Source of the DNA: Roseiarcus sp963820095
GTDB taxonomy: Bacteria > Pseudomonadota > Alphaproteobacteria > Rhizobiales > Beijerinckiaceae
Reading direction: 5' to 3'
Length of the DNA: 64,000 nucleotides
NCBI GenBank assembly: GCA_963820095.1
Contig: CAWFZA010000021.1
Location: forward strand, 62,001 to 126,000
The notes under the pieces are model-generated. The model was not told the origin of the DNA. It did no database searches and saw nothing but the letters and a program-made list of their open reading frames with translations. Within the stretch, counting starts at the first letter, position 1. Every line of letters begins with the position of its first letter. Both the position numbers and the translations under genes were made by a program. Shown here in pieces: positions 15,691 through 26,400 of this stretch.

Positions 15691-18516
15691 CTACTTCCCG
15701 ATCACGGTCGCCCGCGCGCGCTGCCACCAGCCGCTGCGGCGCGGGCGCGGCGGCTCGGTCGCCGACAGGGCAGAGGCCGGCGGCTCCGCGCTCACGGCCT
15801 CTTGCGCCTCAATCCCATGTTCCTCGGCCCTGGCGACGGACGGCGATTCGCCTCCGGTTTCTTCAGGGGAGACCGCCTCGGTGGACAACGGCGCGGGAGA
15901 ATAGTCAGCTTCGGACCCGGCAAATTCTTCCTCAAGCGCCACCGAGGGGGTCGAATCGAAACCTGGCGCCGACATCTCCGGCGTGGCTTCTCCCTCACCC
16001 TGTCGGAACCGGTTTCGTCCGCCGCGCGAACCTCTCGATCTCCGGTGACGCTCTTCCGCGCCACGAGGAGCCCTTCGATCGAGGGCGCCAGCATCGCCGG
16101 TCGGCATCACGAGATCGCCGCCGATTTCGGCGACGACCGCCAAGCCGTCGTCCGTCGGCTGTGGGGCGTCGCGCGAGAGATCGTCTCCGAACGGCCGGTC
16201 GCGGCGGCGGCGGCGGCGGCGGCGACGGCGGCCCACCTCGCTGTCCTCCGGCGACACGCTCTCGCCTCGGTCGCTCAGATGGTCGGCCTCTTCATTCTCC
16301 TCGCCACGAGCTTCAAAGGTCTCATCTTCCTCCGCTTCGACTGGCTCGCTCTCCTCGATAATCGGCGCAATGTCAGCCGCCGCTCTCTCTGACTCTCCTT
16401 CGGTCTTCAGGCCGAGCGCCGGCTCGCCGCGCTCAATGGCGTGGTAGTTGGCGCCGGTCATCGCGTCGTCCGCCTCGACGACGATCGCGACGCCGAATCG
16501 GCGCTCGAGATCGCGCAGGTTGAGGCGCTTGTGGTTCAGTATGTAGAGCGCCACGGGCGCCCGTGTGCGGACAATCAGATCATGCGTCGAGTTCTTGATC
16601 AGGGCGTCCTCAAGCACGCGGAGCACATGTAGCGCAATCGAAGCCGTCGACCGCACGACGCCAGCGCCCTGACAGTGGGGACAAAGGACAGTCGAGCCTT
16701 CGAGAACCCCGGTGCGGATGCGCTGGCGCGACATTTCGAGCAGGCCGAAGTGCGAAATGCGCCCGACCTGGATGCGCGCCCGGTCATTCTTCAACGCGTC
16801 CTTGATCCGCCTCTCAACAGCGCGATTGTTGCGCAATTCCTCCATGTCGATGAAGTCGACCACGATAAGTCCGGCGAGGTCGCGCAGACGCAGCTGACGC
16901 GCAATCTCATCAGCCGCCTCGAGATTGGTGCGCAGCGCAGTATCTTCGATATTGTGCTCGCGCGTCGAGCGACCCGAGTTGACGTCGATGGCGACAAGCG
17001 CCTCGGTCTGGTTGATGACGATGTAGCCGCCCGACTTCAGCGTCACTTGGTTGGAGAACATCGCGTCGAGCTGAGATTCGACGCCTGCCTTAGCGAAAAC
17101 CGGCGCGGTGTCGCGGTACAGCTGGACGCTGTTGACGTGGCTCGGCATCAGGAGCCGCATGAACTGCTTCGCCTCACGATAGCCGGTTTCGCCCGCGACG
17201 ACGATCTCCTCGACCTCTTTGCTGTAGAGATCGCGTATCGCCCGCTTGATGAGCGATCCTTCTTCGTAGACGAGCGTCGGCGCGCTCGACGCGAGCGTGG
17301 TCTCGCGTACGGTTTCCCACATCCTCAGGAGATACTCGAAATCGCGCTTGACCTCGGCCTTGGTGCGTGAAGCGCCGGCGGTGCGGAGGATTACGCCCAT
17401 GCCCTCCGGAACGTCGAGTTCCTCGGCGATCGCCTTCAGGCGGCTGCGATCCTGGGTGTTGGTGATCTTGCGGGAAATGCCGCCGCCGCGCGCCGTGTTC
17501 GGCATCAAGACGGAGTAGCGGCCGGCCAGCGAAAGGTAAGTTGTGAGCGCCGCCCCCTTGTTGCCGCGCTCTTCCTTGACGACCTGCACCAACAAAACCT
17601 GCCGGCGCTTGATGACCTCCTGAATCTTATACTGACGCCGAACGCGCTGGGGCCGGCGTGGAACCTCCTCCAGCGCATCGCCGCCAACCTGCTCGATCGG
17701 CTCGCCTTCGTCCTCGCTCCGTTGCTTGCGGCTCGTTACACGCTCTTCAGAGCCGCCTTCCAGCGTCGTGACTTCATGCACGTCTTCCTCAACCGAGCGT
17801 TCCCCACGCTCAGCTTCGTCCCTCAGTCGAGGGGCGGCAGTATGTTCAACGCCAGGTGTGAGAAGCAACGCTGCTTCGTCGGATGGCGCTGAGTTCGCCT
17901 GGTCGGGGTCCGGAGCCTCCGCGGGTTCCAAAGGTTGATCGGCGGGGAAGTCCTCGACAGGCGCGCCGGTTTCGGTCCCGATCGTGATAACCGGGTTCAG
18001 TTCTCCCGACGCCGAGGATTCGTTGATCCCCGTCTCGGTATCCCCGAAACCCTCTTCAAGATTCGTGCTCGGCGCCGTCGAATTGAAACCTTCCGCGCCC
18101 AATTCCTCAACCGGCGCCCGTTCCGAAACGGTCTCGCCATCCTGAGCGCGAGCTTCAATTCCCTGCCGTCGCGGGTGGCGATGGCGTCTGCTGCGTCTCT
18201 CGCCGGCCTCGTCCTCCTCCTCCCGCTGAGATTGGGCTTCCTCCTCAAGCAGCGCCTGCCGGTCAGCGACCGGGATCTGGTAGTAATCCGGATGAATTTC
18301 AGAGAAGGCGAGAAAACCGTGACGATTCCCGCCGTAGTCGATGAAGGCGGCTTGAAGCGACGGTTCTACGCGGGTGACCTTAGCAAGATAGATGTTACCG
18401 CGTAGTGGCCTCTTGCTCGCGGACTCGAAGTCAAACTCCTCGACACGATTGCCTCGCAGGACGACCACCCTGGTCTCCTCCGGGTGCGAAGCGTCGATGA
18501 TCATTTTGTTTGCCAT
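15691..18516 (-). CDS. rne: Ribonuclease E (Rne/Rng family)
   Basis: 941-residue endoribonuclease that begins mRNA decay and processes rRNA and tRNA. The S1 domain begins at residue 38 (LRGNIYLAKVTRVEPSLQAA). It is interrupted after about residue 95 by an acidic, Arg/Glu-rich insert of roughly 200 residues before resuming at QVLLVQVVKEERGNKGAALT, as in other alphaproteobacteria. Catalytic aspartates are visible in ALVAIDVNSGRS and GLIVVDFIDM, and the Zn-link in CPHCQGAG. The C-terminal 260 residues are disordered, with acidic patches, a run of ten arginines (DNA near 16200-16230) and a short C-terminal motif, typical of degradosome scaffolds. Confidence 0.96.
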   Translation of the reverse strand: MANKMIIDASHPEETRVVVLRGNRVEEFDFESASKRPLRGNIYLAKVTRVEPSLQAAFIDYGGNRHGFLAFSEIHPDYYQIPVADRQALLEEEAQSQREEEDEAGERRSRRHRHPRRQGIEARAQDGETVSERAPVEELGAEGFNSTAPSTNLEEGFGDTETGINESSASGELNPVITIGTETGAPVEDFPADQPLEPAEAPDPDQANSAPSDEAALLLTPGVEHTAAPRLRDEAERGERSVEEDVHEVTTLEGGSEERVTSRKQRSEDEGEPIEQVGGDALEEVPRRPQRVRRQYKIQEVIKRRQVLLVQVVKEERGNKGAALTTYLSLAGRYSVLMPNTARGGGISRKITNTQDRSRLKAIAEELDVPEGMGVILRTAGASRTKAEVKRDFEYLLRMWETVRETTLASSAPTLVYEEGSLIKRAIRDLYSKEVEEIVVAGETGYREAKQFMRLLMPSHVNSVQLYRDTAPVFAKAGVESQLDAMFSNQVTLKSGGYIVINQTEALVAIDVNSGRSTREHNIEDTALRTNLEAADEIARQLRLRDLAGLIVVDFIDMEELRNNRAVERRIKDALKNDRARIQVGRISHFGLLEMSRQRIRTGVLEGSTVLCPHCQGAGVVRSTASIALHVLRVLEDALIKNSTHDLIVRTRAPVALYILNHKRLNLRDLERRFGVAIVVEADDAMTGANYHAIERGEPALGLKTEGESERAAADIAPIIEESEPVEAEEDETFEARGEENEEADHLSDRGESVSPEDSEVGRRRRRRRRRRDRPFGDDLSRDAPQPTDDGLAVVAEIGGDLVMPTGDAGALDRRAPRGAEERHRRSRGSRGGRNRFRQGEGEATPEMSAPGFDSTPSVALEEEFAGSEADYSPAPLSTEAVSPEETGGESPSVARAEEHGIEAQEAVSAEPPASALSATEPPRPRRSGWWQRARATVIGK

Positions 18517-19393
18517 GATAAACTCTCTCGCCGGGCGCGAAAATGCGCGACGAGCGCCGATAGGGCCGCCCGCCCGCGCCGCGCGCGGCGTCTATGCTGG
18601 AGGTAGGAAAATACAGGAATCGGACGGCGATCGCCGTATCAGGAAGCTGTTTGGATGCCGCCGGCCCATGCCAAACCGTCCGCGCCGCACAACTGGCGGT
18701 CGGGACGTTGTGGGTTTGCCGTCGGGACATCATCAACCTGAAAACAAGGCGCCGCTTCGCCGCGCCGCAATTCAAGCAGCGCCGCGTGGCGCTGACGTCA
18801 CGATTCGAACCGCATGGCCGGACGCGGCCGGCAGGTTGGATCCACCTTCGGCATGTGGTCTCCCTGTACGGACGCTCGCCGGAACATCGGATGCGGCAAG
18901 CGGTCCGACGGGTCGACAACCCGCCCGGGCCATTTTCCCGCCGCCCACAGGCCATCGCATGATGGTCCCGGCAAACGCCCCGCTCAAACCAGAGAGCAAG
19001 TCGGCCGCGCGAACTCGGTCCGAATTCGTAACGCACGACAAATAGGCGCCGCGGGCCATGTTGGCAAGCTCTTTTCCTATCTGTGAATTGTTAACGACGT
19101 CAAATGCACCGCTCTTCGGTTTCGCCGCAAGCGCCGCTTATTCTGCTCGATCCTCATGTAGAGTTTCGTCGGCTTATGCTTTCAACCGGCAATCTTGGGG
19201 CTCAGGGCGAGCGACAGATTCGGCTGTCAAGCTCGATTGGCGCGGTTTGAGCCTGTCTGGGATGCGTGTCAGCACTGGCGCCTTCGCCCGCCACTGGCGC
19301 AGGTTCCTTCGCCCGCCCGCCGGGCGCAGACGCTCTTCCGGCCAAGCGACTTGCTCCGAATCAAGGTCGCCTCTGGGGCCGGTCAAGCTGCGA
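18517..19393. other. 877-base gap upstream of rne with no recognised gene
   Basis: No open frame here has codon use or similarity that I can support. Short frames on both strands are rich in Arg, Pro and Ser and look like GC-driven noise. The part next to rne probably holds its promoter and 5' leader; in Escherichia coli the rne leader is long and mediates autoregulation, but whether that holds here cannot be seen. Confidence 0.5.
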
Positions 19394-19822
19394 TCAGATC
19401 GCGCTCCCGTCCGACTTTACGAGAACGCAGCCAGAAATAAGCCAATCGCCGTTCGCATCCCGGCTCAAACTGTAGAGCGCGGTCCATACAACATTTTCGT
19501 TGTCGACGAGCGTCGCCTCAATGCTCGCTTGGTCGCCCGATTCCTTGAAGGCGCCAAACTCGACGCTGCGATGCCTGTAGACGGGGGCATAGTGGTCTCG
19601 AACCATCGCCATGAACTGATTGGGACCGTCGAACATTTGTTTGATCGTGGGAGCCGCCAGAGCGTACGCCGCCGCCCCATCGTCATGCTTAAAGGCGTCA
19701 AATTGCCGCTCGATGATGGTTTGCGAGTGGGCGGCGGTGAGCTCTTCCGCCCAGGCAACCGCTATCCATGGCGATATTGCGAGGACGATTGCTCCGATCG
19801 TCGACTTCTTCATTCCATCCAT
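19394..19822 (-). CDS. DUF4864 domain protein, secreted
   Basis: 142-residue protein with an N-terminal signal peptide (MKKSTIGAIVLAISPWIAVA, cleavage near AWAEE) and a DUF4864 body (IIERQFDAFKHDDGAAAYAL; FMAMVRDHYAPVYRHRSVEF). The fold is related to NTF2-like proteins, and the protein is probably periplasmic. Function unknown. A GAGG box precedes ATG 19822; the ATG three codons later is an alternative start. It stands alone, divergent from the pyruvate kinase-like gene. Confidence 0.82.
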   Translation of the reverse strand: MDGMKKSTIGAIVLAISPWIAVAWAEELTAAHSQTIIERQFDAFKHDDGAAAYALAAPTIKQMFDGPNQFMAMVRDHYAPVYRHRSVEFGAFKESGDQASIEATLVDNENVVWTALYSLSRDANGDWLISGCVLVKSDGSAI

Positions 19823-20053
19823 GGTCGCCTCGTCGTCGAGCTCTTTCCGTTCCTACGCGCCTGGCTGGAGAATGGTTTCAATCCCGCGAGATGATTTGGC
19901 CAGCTTCATGCTTAGGGCGACGCTTTCGACGCCCGAGGAGAGTGCAAATCCGTTTGCGCGACGTTACACAGGCGTCACATTTGGACGTCAAAGACCGATT
20001 TGGCGGGAAATGTGTAACGCCCGTCGACGATTCGCTCATTCGAAGCGACGCCC

Positions 20054-21538
20054 ATGGCTACGAAACCCGGAAGCGACTTGGAAGAACTCCGCGCCCTTCT
20101 TGCCGAGGTGAAAGCGCTACGTGGGGATGTTGAGCTCAAGGCCGCCGAATTTAGAGACTGCTGGGCCGTCGACGCAGACAAGTCAAAAATCCCGCCGCGG
20201 GTCCTCAATCTCTCCCACTATATCGCGCTGCGCGAGCATGACCTCACCGACCTGCAATATCGGCTCGCGGCGCGAGGGCTCTCTTCGCTTGGCCGCAGCG
20301 AAAGCCATGTCATCGAAGCGCTGGATGCGCTCATTGCGACCCTTAAGCGGCTAAGCGGCGAGTCGAATGCGCCCTATCCGTCGCCGGTGTTGGCGAGGGC
20401 GGGCGCCGAGGAACTTGAGGCGGAGGCCGACCGGCTGTTCGGCGCGCGGCAGAAAGGCGGTCCGGGCGCACGGGTGATGGCGACCCTGCCGACCGAAGCA
20501 ACGACGAAACCCGAGTTGGTCAGTAATCTGGTGAACGCCGGCATGGACTGCGCGCGCATCAATTGCGCCCACGATGACCCCGAAGTCTGGGGTCAAATGG
20601 TCGAGCAGGTGCGCGCGGCCGCCGCACAGCTCGAGCGTCCTTGCCGGGTGCTGATGGACATCGCCGGCCCGAAGTGCCGTATCCTCCGGGTCAAAGCGCC
20701 GCCGAAAGCACGCCTCTTGCGTGGCGACCGGGTCGTCCTGGTCGACGAACTGCGCGAGAAGATTAAGGAACCGATCGCGTTTTCCCTCAATTTTCCCGAA
20801 CTCGTCGACCAGCTCGTCGTCGGCTCGGAAGTGTTCATCGACGACGGCAAGGCGGCGGCTCGAGTCGTTTCTAAGGCGACGGGCCGGGCCGAGATCGAGA
20901 TTTACGCGGCGCGCGAGAAGGGCGTTCGGCTCAAGCCCGGCAAAGGCGTCAATTTTCCCTCGACCGAGCTCGATCTGCCGCCGCTGACCTCCAAGGACTT
21001 CCGCGACCTCGACTTCATCGCCGAGCATGCCGACCTGATCGGCTATTCGTTCGTGCAGAGAGTCGATGACATCGAGCTCCTGCAGGACCACCTGGTGGCG
21101 CGGGCGCCCAAGCGCGAGCCGCCCGGGCTGGTCTTGAAGATCGAGACGCCGCTCGCGGTGCGCAATCTGCCGCAGCTCATCCTGCAATCGGCGGCGCACA
21201 ATCCGACTGCCGTAATGATCGCCCGCGGCGACCTCGCGGTCGAGCTCGGCTTCGCGCGGCTCACGGAAATGCAGGAGGAGATCCTGTGGCTGTGCGAAGC
21301 GGCGCACACGCCGGTGGTATGGGCGACGCAAGTCCTCGATAGTTTCGTGCGCGACGGGGTGGCGAGCCGCGCGGAGATGAGCGACGCGGCGATGGCTCAA
21401 GGCGCCGAATGCGTGATGCTTAACAAGGGGCCCTATCTCGTCGAGGGCGTCGCGTTCCTGCGCGACGTGCTCACCCGGATGGACCGCCACCACGCGAAGA
21501 AATTCGCCCGCTTCGCGTCACTCAAGCAATGGGCGTGA
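20054..21538 (+). CDS. Atypical pyruvate kinase-family protein with N-terminal extension
   Basis: 494 residues. Residues 1-140 are a helical extension not found in classical enzymes. Residues from about 140 carry the pyruvate kinase barrel: ARVMATLPTEATTKPELVSN, CARINCAHDD (the NxxH-type ADP/PEP region), LMDIAGPKCRI, a B-domain, then LVLKIETPLAVRNLPQLI with the catalytic lysine and VMIARGDLAVELG, the metal site. The PTRAE motif is altered to ASRAEMSDAA, and the end (GAECVMLNKGPYLVEGVAFL) replaces DAVMLSGETA. The usual C-terminal allosteric domain is absent. It could be a pyruvate kinase without allosteric control or a diverged enzyme. Confidence 0.82.
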   Translation: MATKPGSDLEELRALLAEVKALRGDVELKAAEFRDCWAVDADKSKIPPRVLNLSHYIALREHDLTDLQYRLAARGLSSLGRSESHVIEALDALIATLKRLSGESNAPYPSPVLARAGAEELEAEADRLFGARQKGGPGARVMATLPTEATTKPELVSNLVNAGMDCARINCAHDDPEVWGQMVEQVRAAAAQLERPCRVLMDIAGPKCRILRVKAPPKARLLRGDRVVLVDELREKIKEPIAFSLNFPELVDQLVVGSEVFIDDGKAAARVVSKATGRAEIEIYAAREKGVRLKPGKGVNFPSTELDLPPLTSKDFRDLDFIAEHADLIGYSFVQRVDDIELLQDHLVARAPKREPPGLVLKIETPLAVRNLPQLILQSAAHNPTAVMIARGDLAVELGFARLTEMQEEILWLCEAAHTPVVWATQVLDSFVRDGVASRAEMSDAAMAQGAECVMLNKGPYLVEGVAFLRDVLTRMDRHHAKKFARFASLKQWA

Positions 21539-21586
21539 GGAAGGCTTGGGCGGCGCGCAACAGCGAGCGCGCAGCCCCCGCCTCGA

Positions 21587-22800
21587 TTAGCCCACGATCA
21601 GGTCGCCGAACAGGCGCCAGCTTTCGCCGTCGAAGCGAGACAGTTGCATCCTGCCGGATCGGGCTATAGTTTGTGGGCGAGGTGTTCACCTTTATGCCGG
21701 GCAACAGCATCGGCGCCTCGAAATCCTTAAGTTGGCCGCCTGCTTCATGATATTGTCTCGTGACAGGTCATTGCCGCATTGCTTGAGCACCTGCACCATG
21801 CCCAACGCGGCGTTAAAACCGTAAACGGCATTGGCGTCGATCAGATCATTTGGCGTCATATACTTCGCGACGAAGTCGGCGAATTCCTTATGCCGGGATC
21901 GTTCTTCCACCGAGGGTCCGTCGTGTCCTTGCCGTATGCGCCGGTTATCACTCCCTTTGACTTCTCGAGGCCCGCCGGCTTCATGACGGTGGCGACCAGA
22001 CTGCGAGACATTGGTCATGTAGCGCACGGGCGTCCAGCCAAGGTCGAAGGTCTTGCGGATCGCCTGCGCTGCGAATTTCGGCGTCGCCGCGATCAGAAAC
22101 ACGTCGGCGCCTGAGCCTTGCAACGAGACGACCTGCGAATTGACCGTCGGCTCCGAGGTCTCGTAGGATTCTTCCTTGACCACCATTCTGGCGTGGTCCG
22201 CTCCAAGACCGTCCTTGAGCCCGATCAGATAGTCCTTGCCGAAACCATCGTTCTGATAAAGCACTCCGATCTTGCGCGTCTGGCTTCGTTTTCAAGATCT
22301 GCTTGGCGAAGATGCGTGCTTCGGTCTGGTAATTTGGCAAGAAGCCGGCGATCGTCCAAGGAAAATGCTGGGGATCGGCGAACATGCTCGCACCGGTGGC
22401 GCAGAACAATTGCGGCACCTTGTTGTCGTTGAGGTATTGGCGGATCGCCGCGCTGGTCGGCGTGCCAAGGCAGCTGAAAATGAACGCGACCTGCTCCTGC
22501 TCGACGAGACGGCGCGTCTGCTCGACGGTTTTAGGCGGGCTGTAGCCGTCGTCGAGGCTGATGAGGTTGATCTTGCGGCCGTTGATCCCGCCCATATCGT
22601 TGATCATCTTGAAGCAGGCGACTTCCGCCTTGCCGATCACCCCATAGGCCGAGGCGGGGCCGCTAGTAGGGCATGGTTTGCCCGATCTTGATCTCCGTGT
22701 CGGTCACGCCTGGCGCATTGTCCGCGCGGGAAGAACCTGCGCTGGCGGCGAAGGCCGCGGCGGCGGCGCTCGATTGCAGGAATGTCCGTCGAGTGATCAT
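21587..22800 (-). pseudogene. Liv-type branched-chain amino acid/amide ABC binding protein, multiply frameshifted
   Basis: Periplasmic binding protein of the Leu/Ile/Val-type family. It starts at ATG 22800 with an export signal containing a twin arginine (MITRRTFLQSSAAAAAFAAS), then GVTDTEIKIGQTMPY. At least six single-base shifts occur: extra bases near 22665, 22276, 21997 and 21652, and missing bases near 21890 and 21731. Reading across them restores GPASAYGVIGKAEVACFKM, FADFVAKYMTPNDLIDANAV and an ending SRFDGESWRLFGDLIVG. The density of lesions exceeds that of any other gene here, so this may be true decay rather than sequencing error. It overlaps livM by 4 bases. Confidence 0.72.
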
Positions 22801-23846
22801 GGCGCTTCTCCCTTTCCTTCGTAGTTTGCGGCCACATTGACGCCGCGTTTTGCAACTTTCGACTGCCGCGGCAGCGCGAGCGCTCGCGCCGCCCCCTGCA
22901 CCGCGCCCGCGACGCCAGTCGGCATCGCGGCCATTATCAGAATCAAAAGCGCTCCGTAAATTGCGCCTGGCAGCGCCTTGGCGCCTTCGCCGAAACTGAC
23001 CGTGAGCTGGTCGGCGAGATTGGGCACGAACTCAATGAACAAAGCGCCGAACAAAGCGCCGCCGAGGGAGCCGAGCCCGCCGACGACGATCCCGACGAGA
23101 AAGGCGAGCGAAAGCGCAAGCCCGAAGCTCTCGGGCGAAACAAAGCCAACAGCGATCGCGCTCAGGCCGCCTGCCACGCCGGCATAGAGCGCGCTGACGC
23201 CGAAGCATGAGGTCTTGTAGAGCGCGGCGTTGATTCCCATCGTCTCGGCGGCGATCGGTTGATCGCGAATGGCGACCAGCGCCCGCCCGATCCGGCCTCG
23301 TGCGAGGTTGCGCGCAGCCCAATAGAGCGCCGCGGCGCAGGCGAGGCACACAAGGTAGAGCCACTGGTCGGCGGTGAGCCCGATCCCGAATGGCGCGTGC
23401 GGCTTTGCGATCGTGAGGCCCTGTGAGCCGCCGGTAAAGGCGTCGAAGCCCTTGTAACTCAGGATCTGCGGGGCTGCGACCGCGAGCGCGAAGGTGGCGA
23501 GCGCAAGATAAAGGCCGCCGAACCTGAGGGCGGGAAAGCCAAAGAGAAAGCCTGCGATGAAACATGCGGCGCTGGCGATCGGGATCGCCGCCCAATATGG
23601 AAGGCCGAATTTCGTCATCAGGATCGCCGCGCCATAGCCGCCGATGGCGAAGAAGGCGCCGTGGCCGAGCGAGATCTGGCCGTTGAATCCGGTTAGGAGA
23701 TTGAGGCCCATGAGCGCGACGGCGAAGATGAGCACCTGCGCGCCCTGATAGATATGGTAGCCCGAGGCAACGAACGGGAAAGCGAGCGCGAGGATCCCGA
23801 CCGCGACGGCGACAAGAGCGCCGAGCGCGCGGTCGGCGGCGGCCAC
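22797..23846 (-). CDS. Branched-chain amino acid/amide ABC transporter permease LivM type
   Basis: 349-residue inner-membrane permease with about nine hydrophobic segments. The family signature is present (GFNGQISLGHGAFFAIGGYG near residue 53) along with VAIRDQPIAAETMGIN, the cytoplasmic loop that docks on LivG. The frame is intact. It follows the LivH-type gene by 3 bases and overlaps the binding-protein start. Substrates of this family include branched-chain amino acids, urea and short amides; the sequence does not decide among them. Confidence 0.93.
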   Translation of the reverse strand: MAAADRALGALVAVAVGILALAFPFVASGYHIYQGAQVLIFAVALMGLNLLTGFNGQISLGHGAFFAIGGYGAAILMTKFGLPYWAAIPIASAACFIAGFLFGFPALRFGGLYLALATFALAVAAPQILSYKGFDAFTGGSQGLTIAKPHAPFGIGLTADQWLYLVCLACAAALYWAARNLARGRIGRALVAIRDQPIAAETMGINAALYKTSCFGVSALYAGVAGGLSAIAVGFVSPESFGLALSLAFLVGIVVGGLGSLGGALFGALFIEFVPNLADQLTVSFGEGAKALPGAIYGALLILIMAAMPTGVAGAVQGAARALALPRQSKVAKRGVNVAANYEGKGEAP

Positions 23847-23849
23847 GGG

Positions 23850-24723
23850 CTACACCCTCGCCACGAGGCGGCGCCCGAACAGCCCGGACGGGCGCCAGAC
23901 GAGCACGGCGATAATGATCGCGAGCGCGACCGAAAGCTTGACCTCGTCGCCCACCAGATAGGCTCCAATGAGATTGCCGAGCACGCCAACCGCGACGCCG
24001 CCAAAGACGGCCCCGAACGGGTTGTCGATGCCGCCCAGCACGGCGCCGGCAAAGGCGTAGAGCAGCACCCCGCCCATCATGTTAGGATCGAGATAGATGA
24101 TCGGCGCCGCCATCATCCCCGCGACCGACCCAATCGCTGCCGCCAGGCCCCAGCCAATCGCCAGCATCCATCCCACTCGAATGCCGACCAGCCGGCTCGA
24201 TACCGGATTCTGCGCCGCGGCGCGCATCGCAAGACCAAGAGGCGTGAAGCGGAAAAACGCATAGACCAGCGCCAGCACGCACAAGGTCACGACAACGGCG
24301 CCGGCTTCATGCGCAGACATGTAGCCCGAGCCGAACCACGGGCGGCCGGTGAACGGCGAGTTCGAACGGAGTCACCGAATAGCCGTAGAGCCATCCGGCA
24401 AGCGAATTGAAGATCAACGCGAGGCCGATGAACACGATCACCGAAGCGAGAATGGGCGCATCGGCGAACGGCCTGATGATCAGCCGCTCGATCATGAGCC
24501 CGCCGATGAACGAGGCGATCACGGTGGCGAAGAAAGCAAACCAGTAAGGCTCGCCCATGTCCATCAGCTTCCAGGCGAAATAGGTCGAGAACATCGCCAT
24601 TTCGCCCTGAGCGAAATTGATCAGCTGCGTCGCCTGGTAGATCATCACCAGCGCCAGCGCCATGATCGCATACACCCCGCCGAGCGCGAGCCCAGACGCC
24701 AGTTGATGCAGGAACTCGCCCAA
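23850..24723 (-). CDS. Branched-chain amino acid/amide ABC transporter permease LivH type (frameshifted)
   Basis: Inner-membrane permease of about 290 residues. The N-terminal half begins MGEFLHQLASGLALGGVYAI and contains YQATQLINFAQGEMAM, typical of LivH. An extra base near 24362 breaks the frame after YGYSVTPFE. The other frame resumes with SPFTGRPWFGSGYMSA and includes MRAAAQNPVSSRLVGIRVG, the LivG-docking loop. All other segments are normal, so a sequencing indel is likely. It lies 18 bases after livF and 3 bases before livM. Confidence 0.87.
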
Positions 24724-24741
24724 CCTGCTGTCGCTCCTTCG

Positions 24742-25454
<713 letters not shown>

Positions 25455-25458
<4 letters not shown>

Positions 25459-26276
25459 TTCGCGCTCCCGAGATAGGCGCGAACCACCTCGCGACTGGAC
25501 CTCACCTCGTCAGGCTTGCCGTCGGCGATCACCCGGCCGAAGTCGAGCGCGACCACCTGGTCGCTGACCCGCATGACCAGATTCATGTGATGCTCGACCA
25601 GGAGCACGGCGACGCCGCGCCGGTCGCGCATGGCGCGAATTTCGTCGGCGAGCCCGTCGACTTCCGAGTGGTTGAGTCCGCCAGCCGGTTCGTCCAACAG
25701 CAACAGTTTTGGGGCTTTGGCGAGCGCACGCGCGAGTTCCACCCGCTTGCGGACCCCGAACGGCAGCGCGCCGGCCGGACGGTCCGCGACATTCTTAAGC
25801 CCGAATTCCTCGATCAGCGCGTCGGCGCGCTCGGCGATGTTTCTTTCTTCGCGCCTCGCCAGCGGAAGGCTGAGGGCATTGGCCACGAATCCGCCATTTC
25901 CCATCGCATGCGCGCCCACGCGCACATTCTCGCGCACGGTCAAGGTCGAAAACAAGGCGACGTTCTGGAACGTTCTCGCAACGCCAAGGGCGACCAGCTC
26001 ATGCCGGGCGCATTTCAGGAGCGGCCGTCCGTCGAACACGATCGATCCCGCGCCTGGATCGTAGAGTCGGGAGATGCAATTGAAGAGCGTCGTCTTGCCG
26101 GCGCCATTGGGGCCAATCAGGCCGCAGATCGCGCCGCGGGCGACCTCGAACGAGACATCCTCGAGCGCGGTCACGCCGCCGAACCGGATCGTCAGTCCTT
26201 GGACGGCCAGCAGGGCCGTGGCTTGAAGATTCACGGCCTCATCCGCGCCTCCGGCTTTCGCCTCGGCAAGCCCCAT
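25455..26276 (-). CDS. Branched-chain amino acid/amide ABC transporter ATPase LivG type
   Basis: 273-residue ATPase with Walker A GPNGAGKTTLFNCI and Walker B LLLLDEPAGGLNHSE. The signature loop is degenerate, reading LPFGVRKRVELARAL, as is common in LivG. The first 18 residues are a variable extension, and a later start is possible. It heads the operon livG-livF-livH-livM-binding protein, an order with the binding protein last. The promoter is expected in the 124 bases before it. Confidence 0.93.
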
Positions 26277-26400
26277 GGACGCTCCGTTCCCATCGCTGTC
26301 CGGCCTTCTGGCCAGCTGTTCGTCGCAATCTCGACGTTTCGCGCTCGCTTGTCACCTGCTTTGTTATTAGGACTTTAGTCGATGGAGTTGAGGGCGGCGC

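Noticed and set aside
16198..16232. A GCG/CGG simple repeat that might be a microsatellite
   Set aside because: It is in frame in rne and encodes the poly-Arg tract, so it is annotated as part of the protein.
18795..18850. A tRNA-like T-loop (complement of GATTCGAACC) in the gap before rne
   Set aside because: The flanking bases cannot form a 5-bp T stem and no acceptor or anticodon arms are found.
20351..21493. A 380-codon open frame antisense to the pyruvate kinase-like gene
   Set aside because: Arg/His-rich shadow of a coding strand with clear family motifs.
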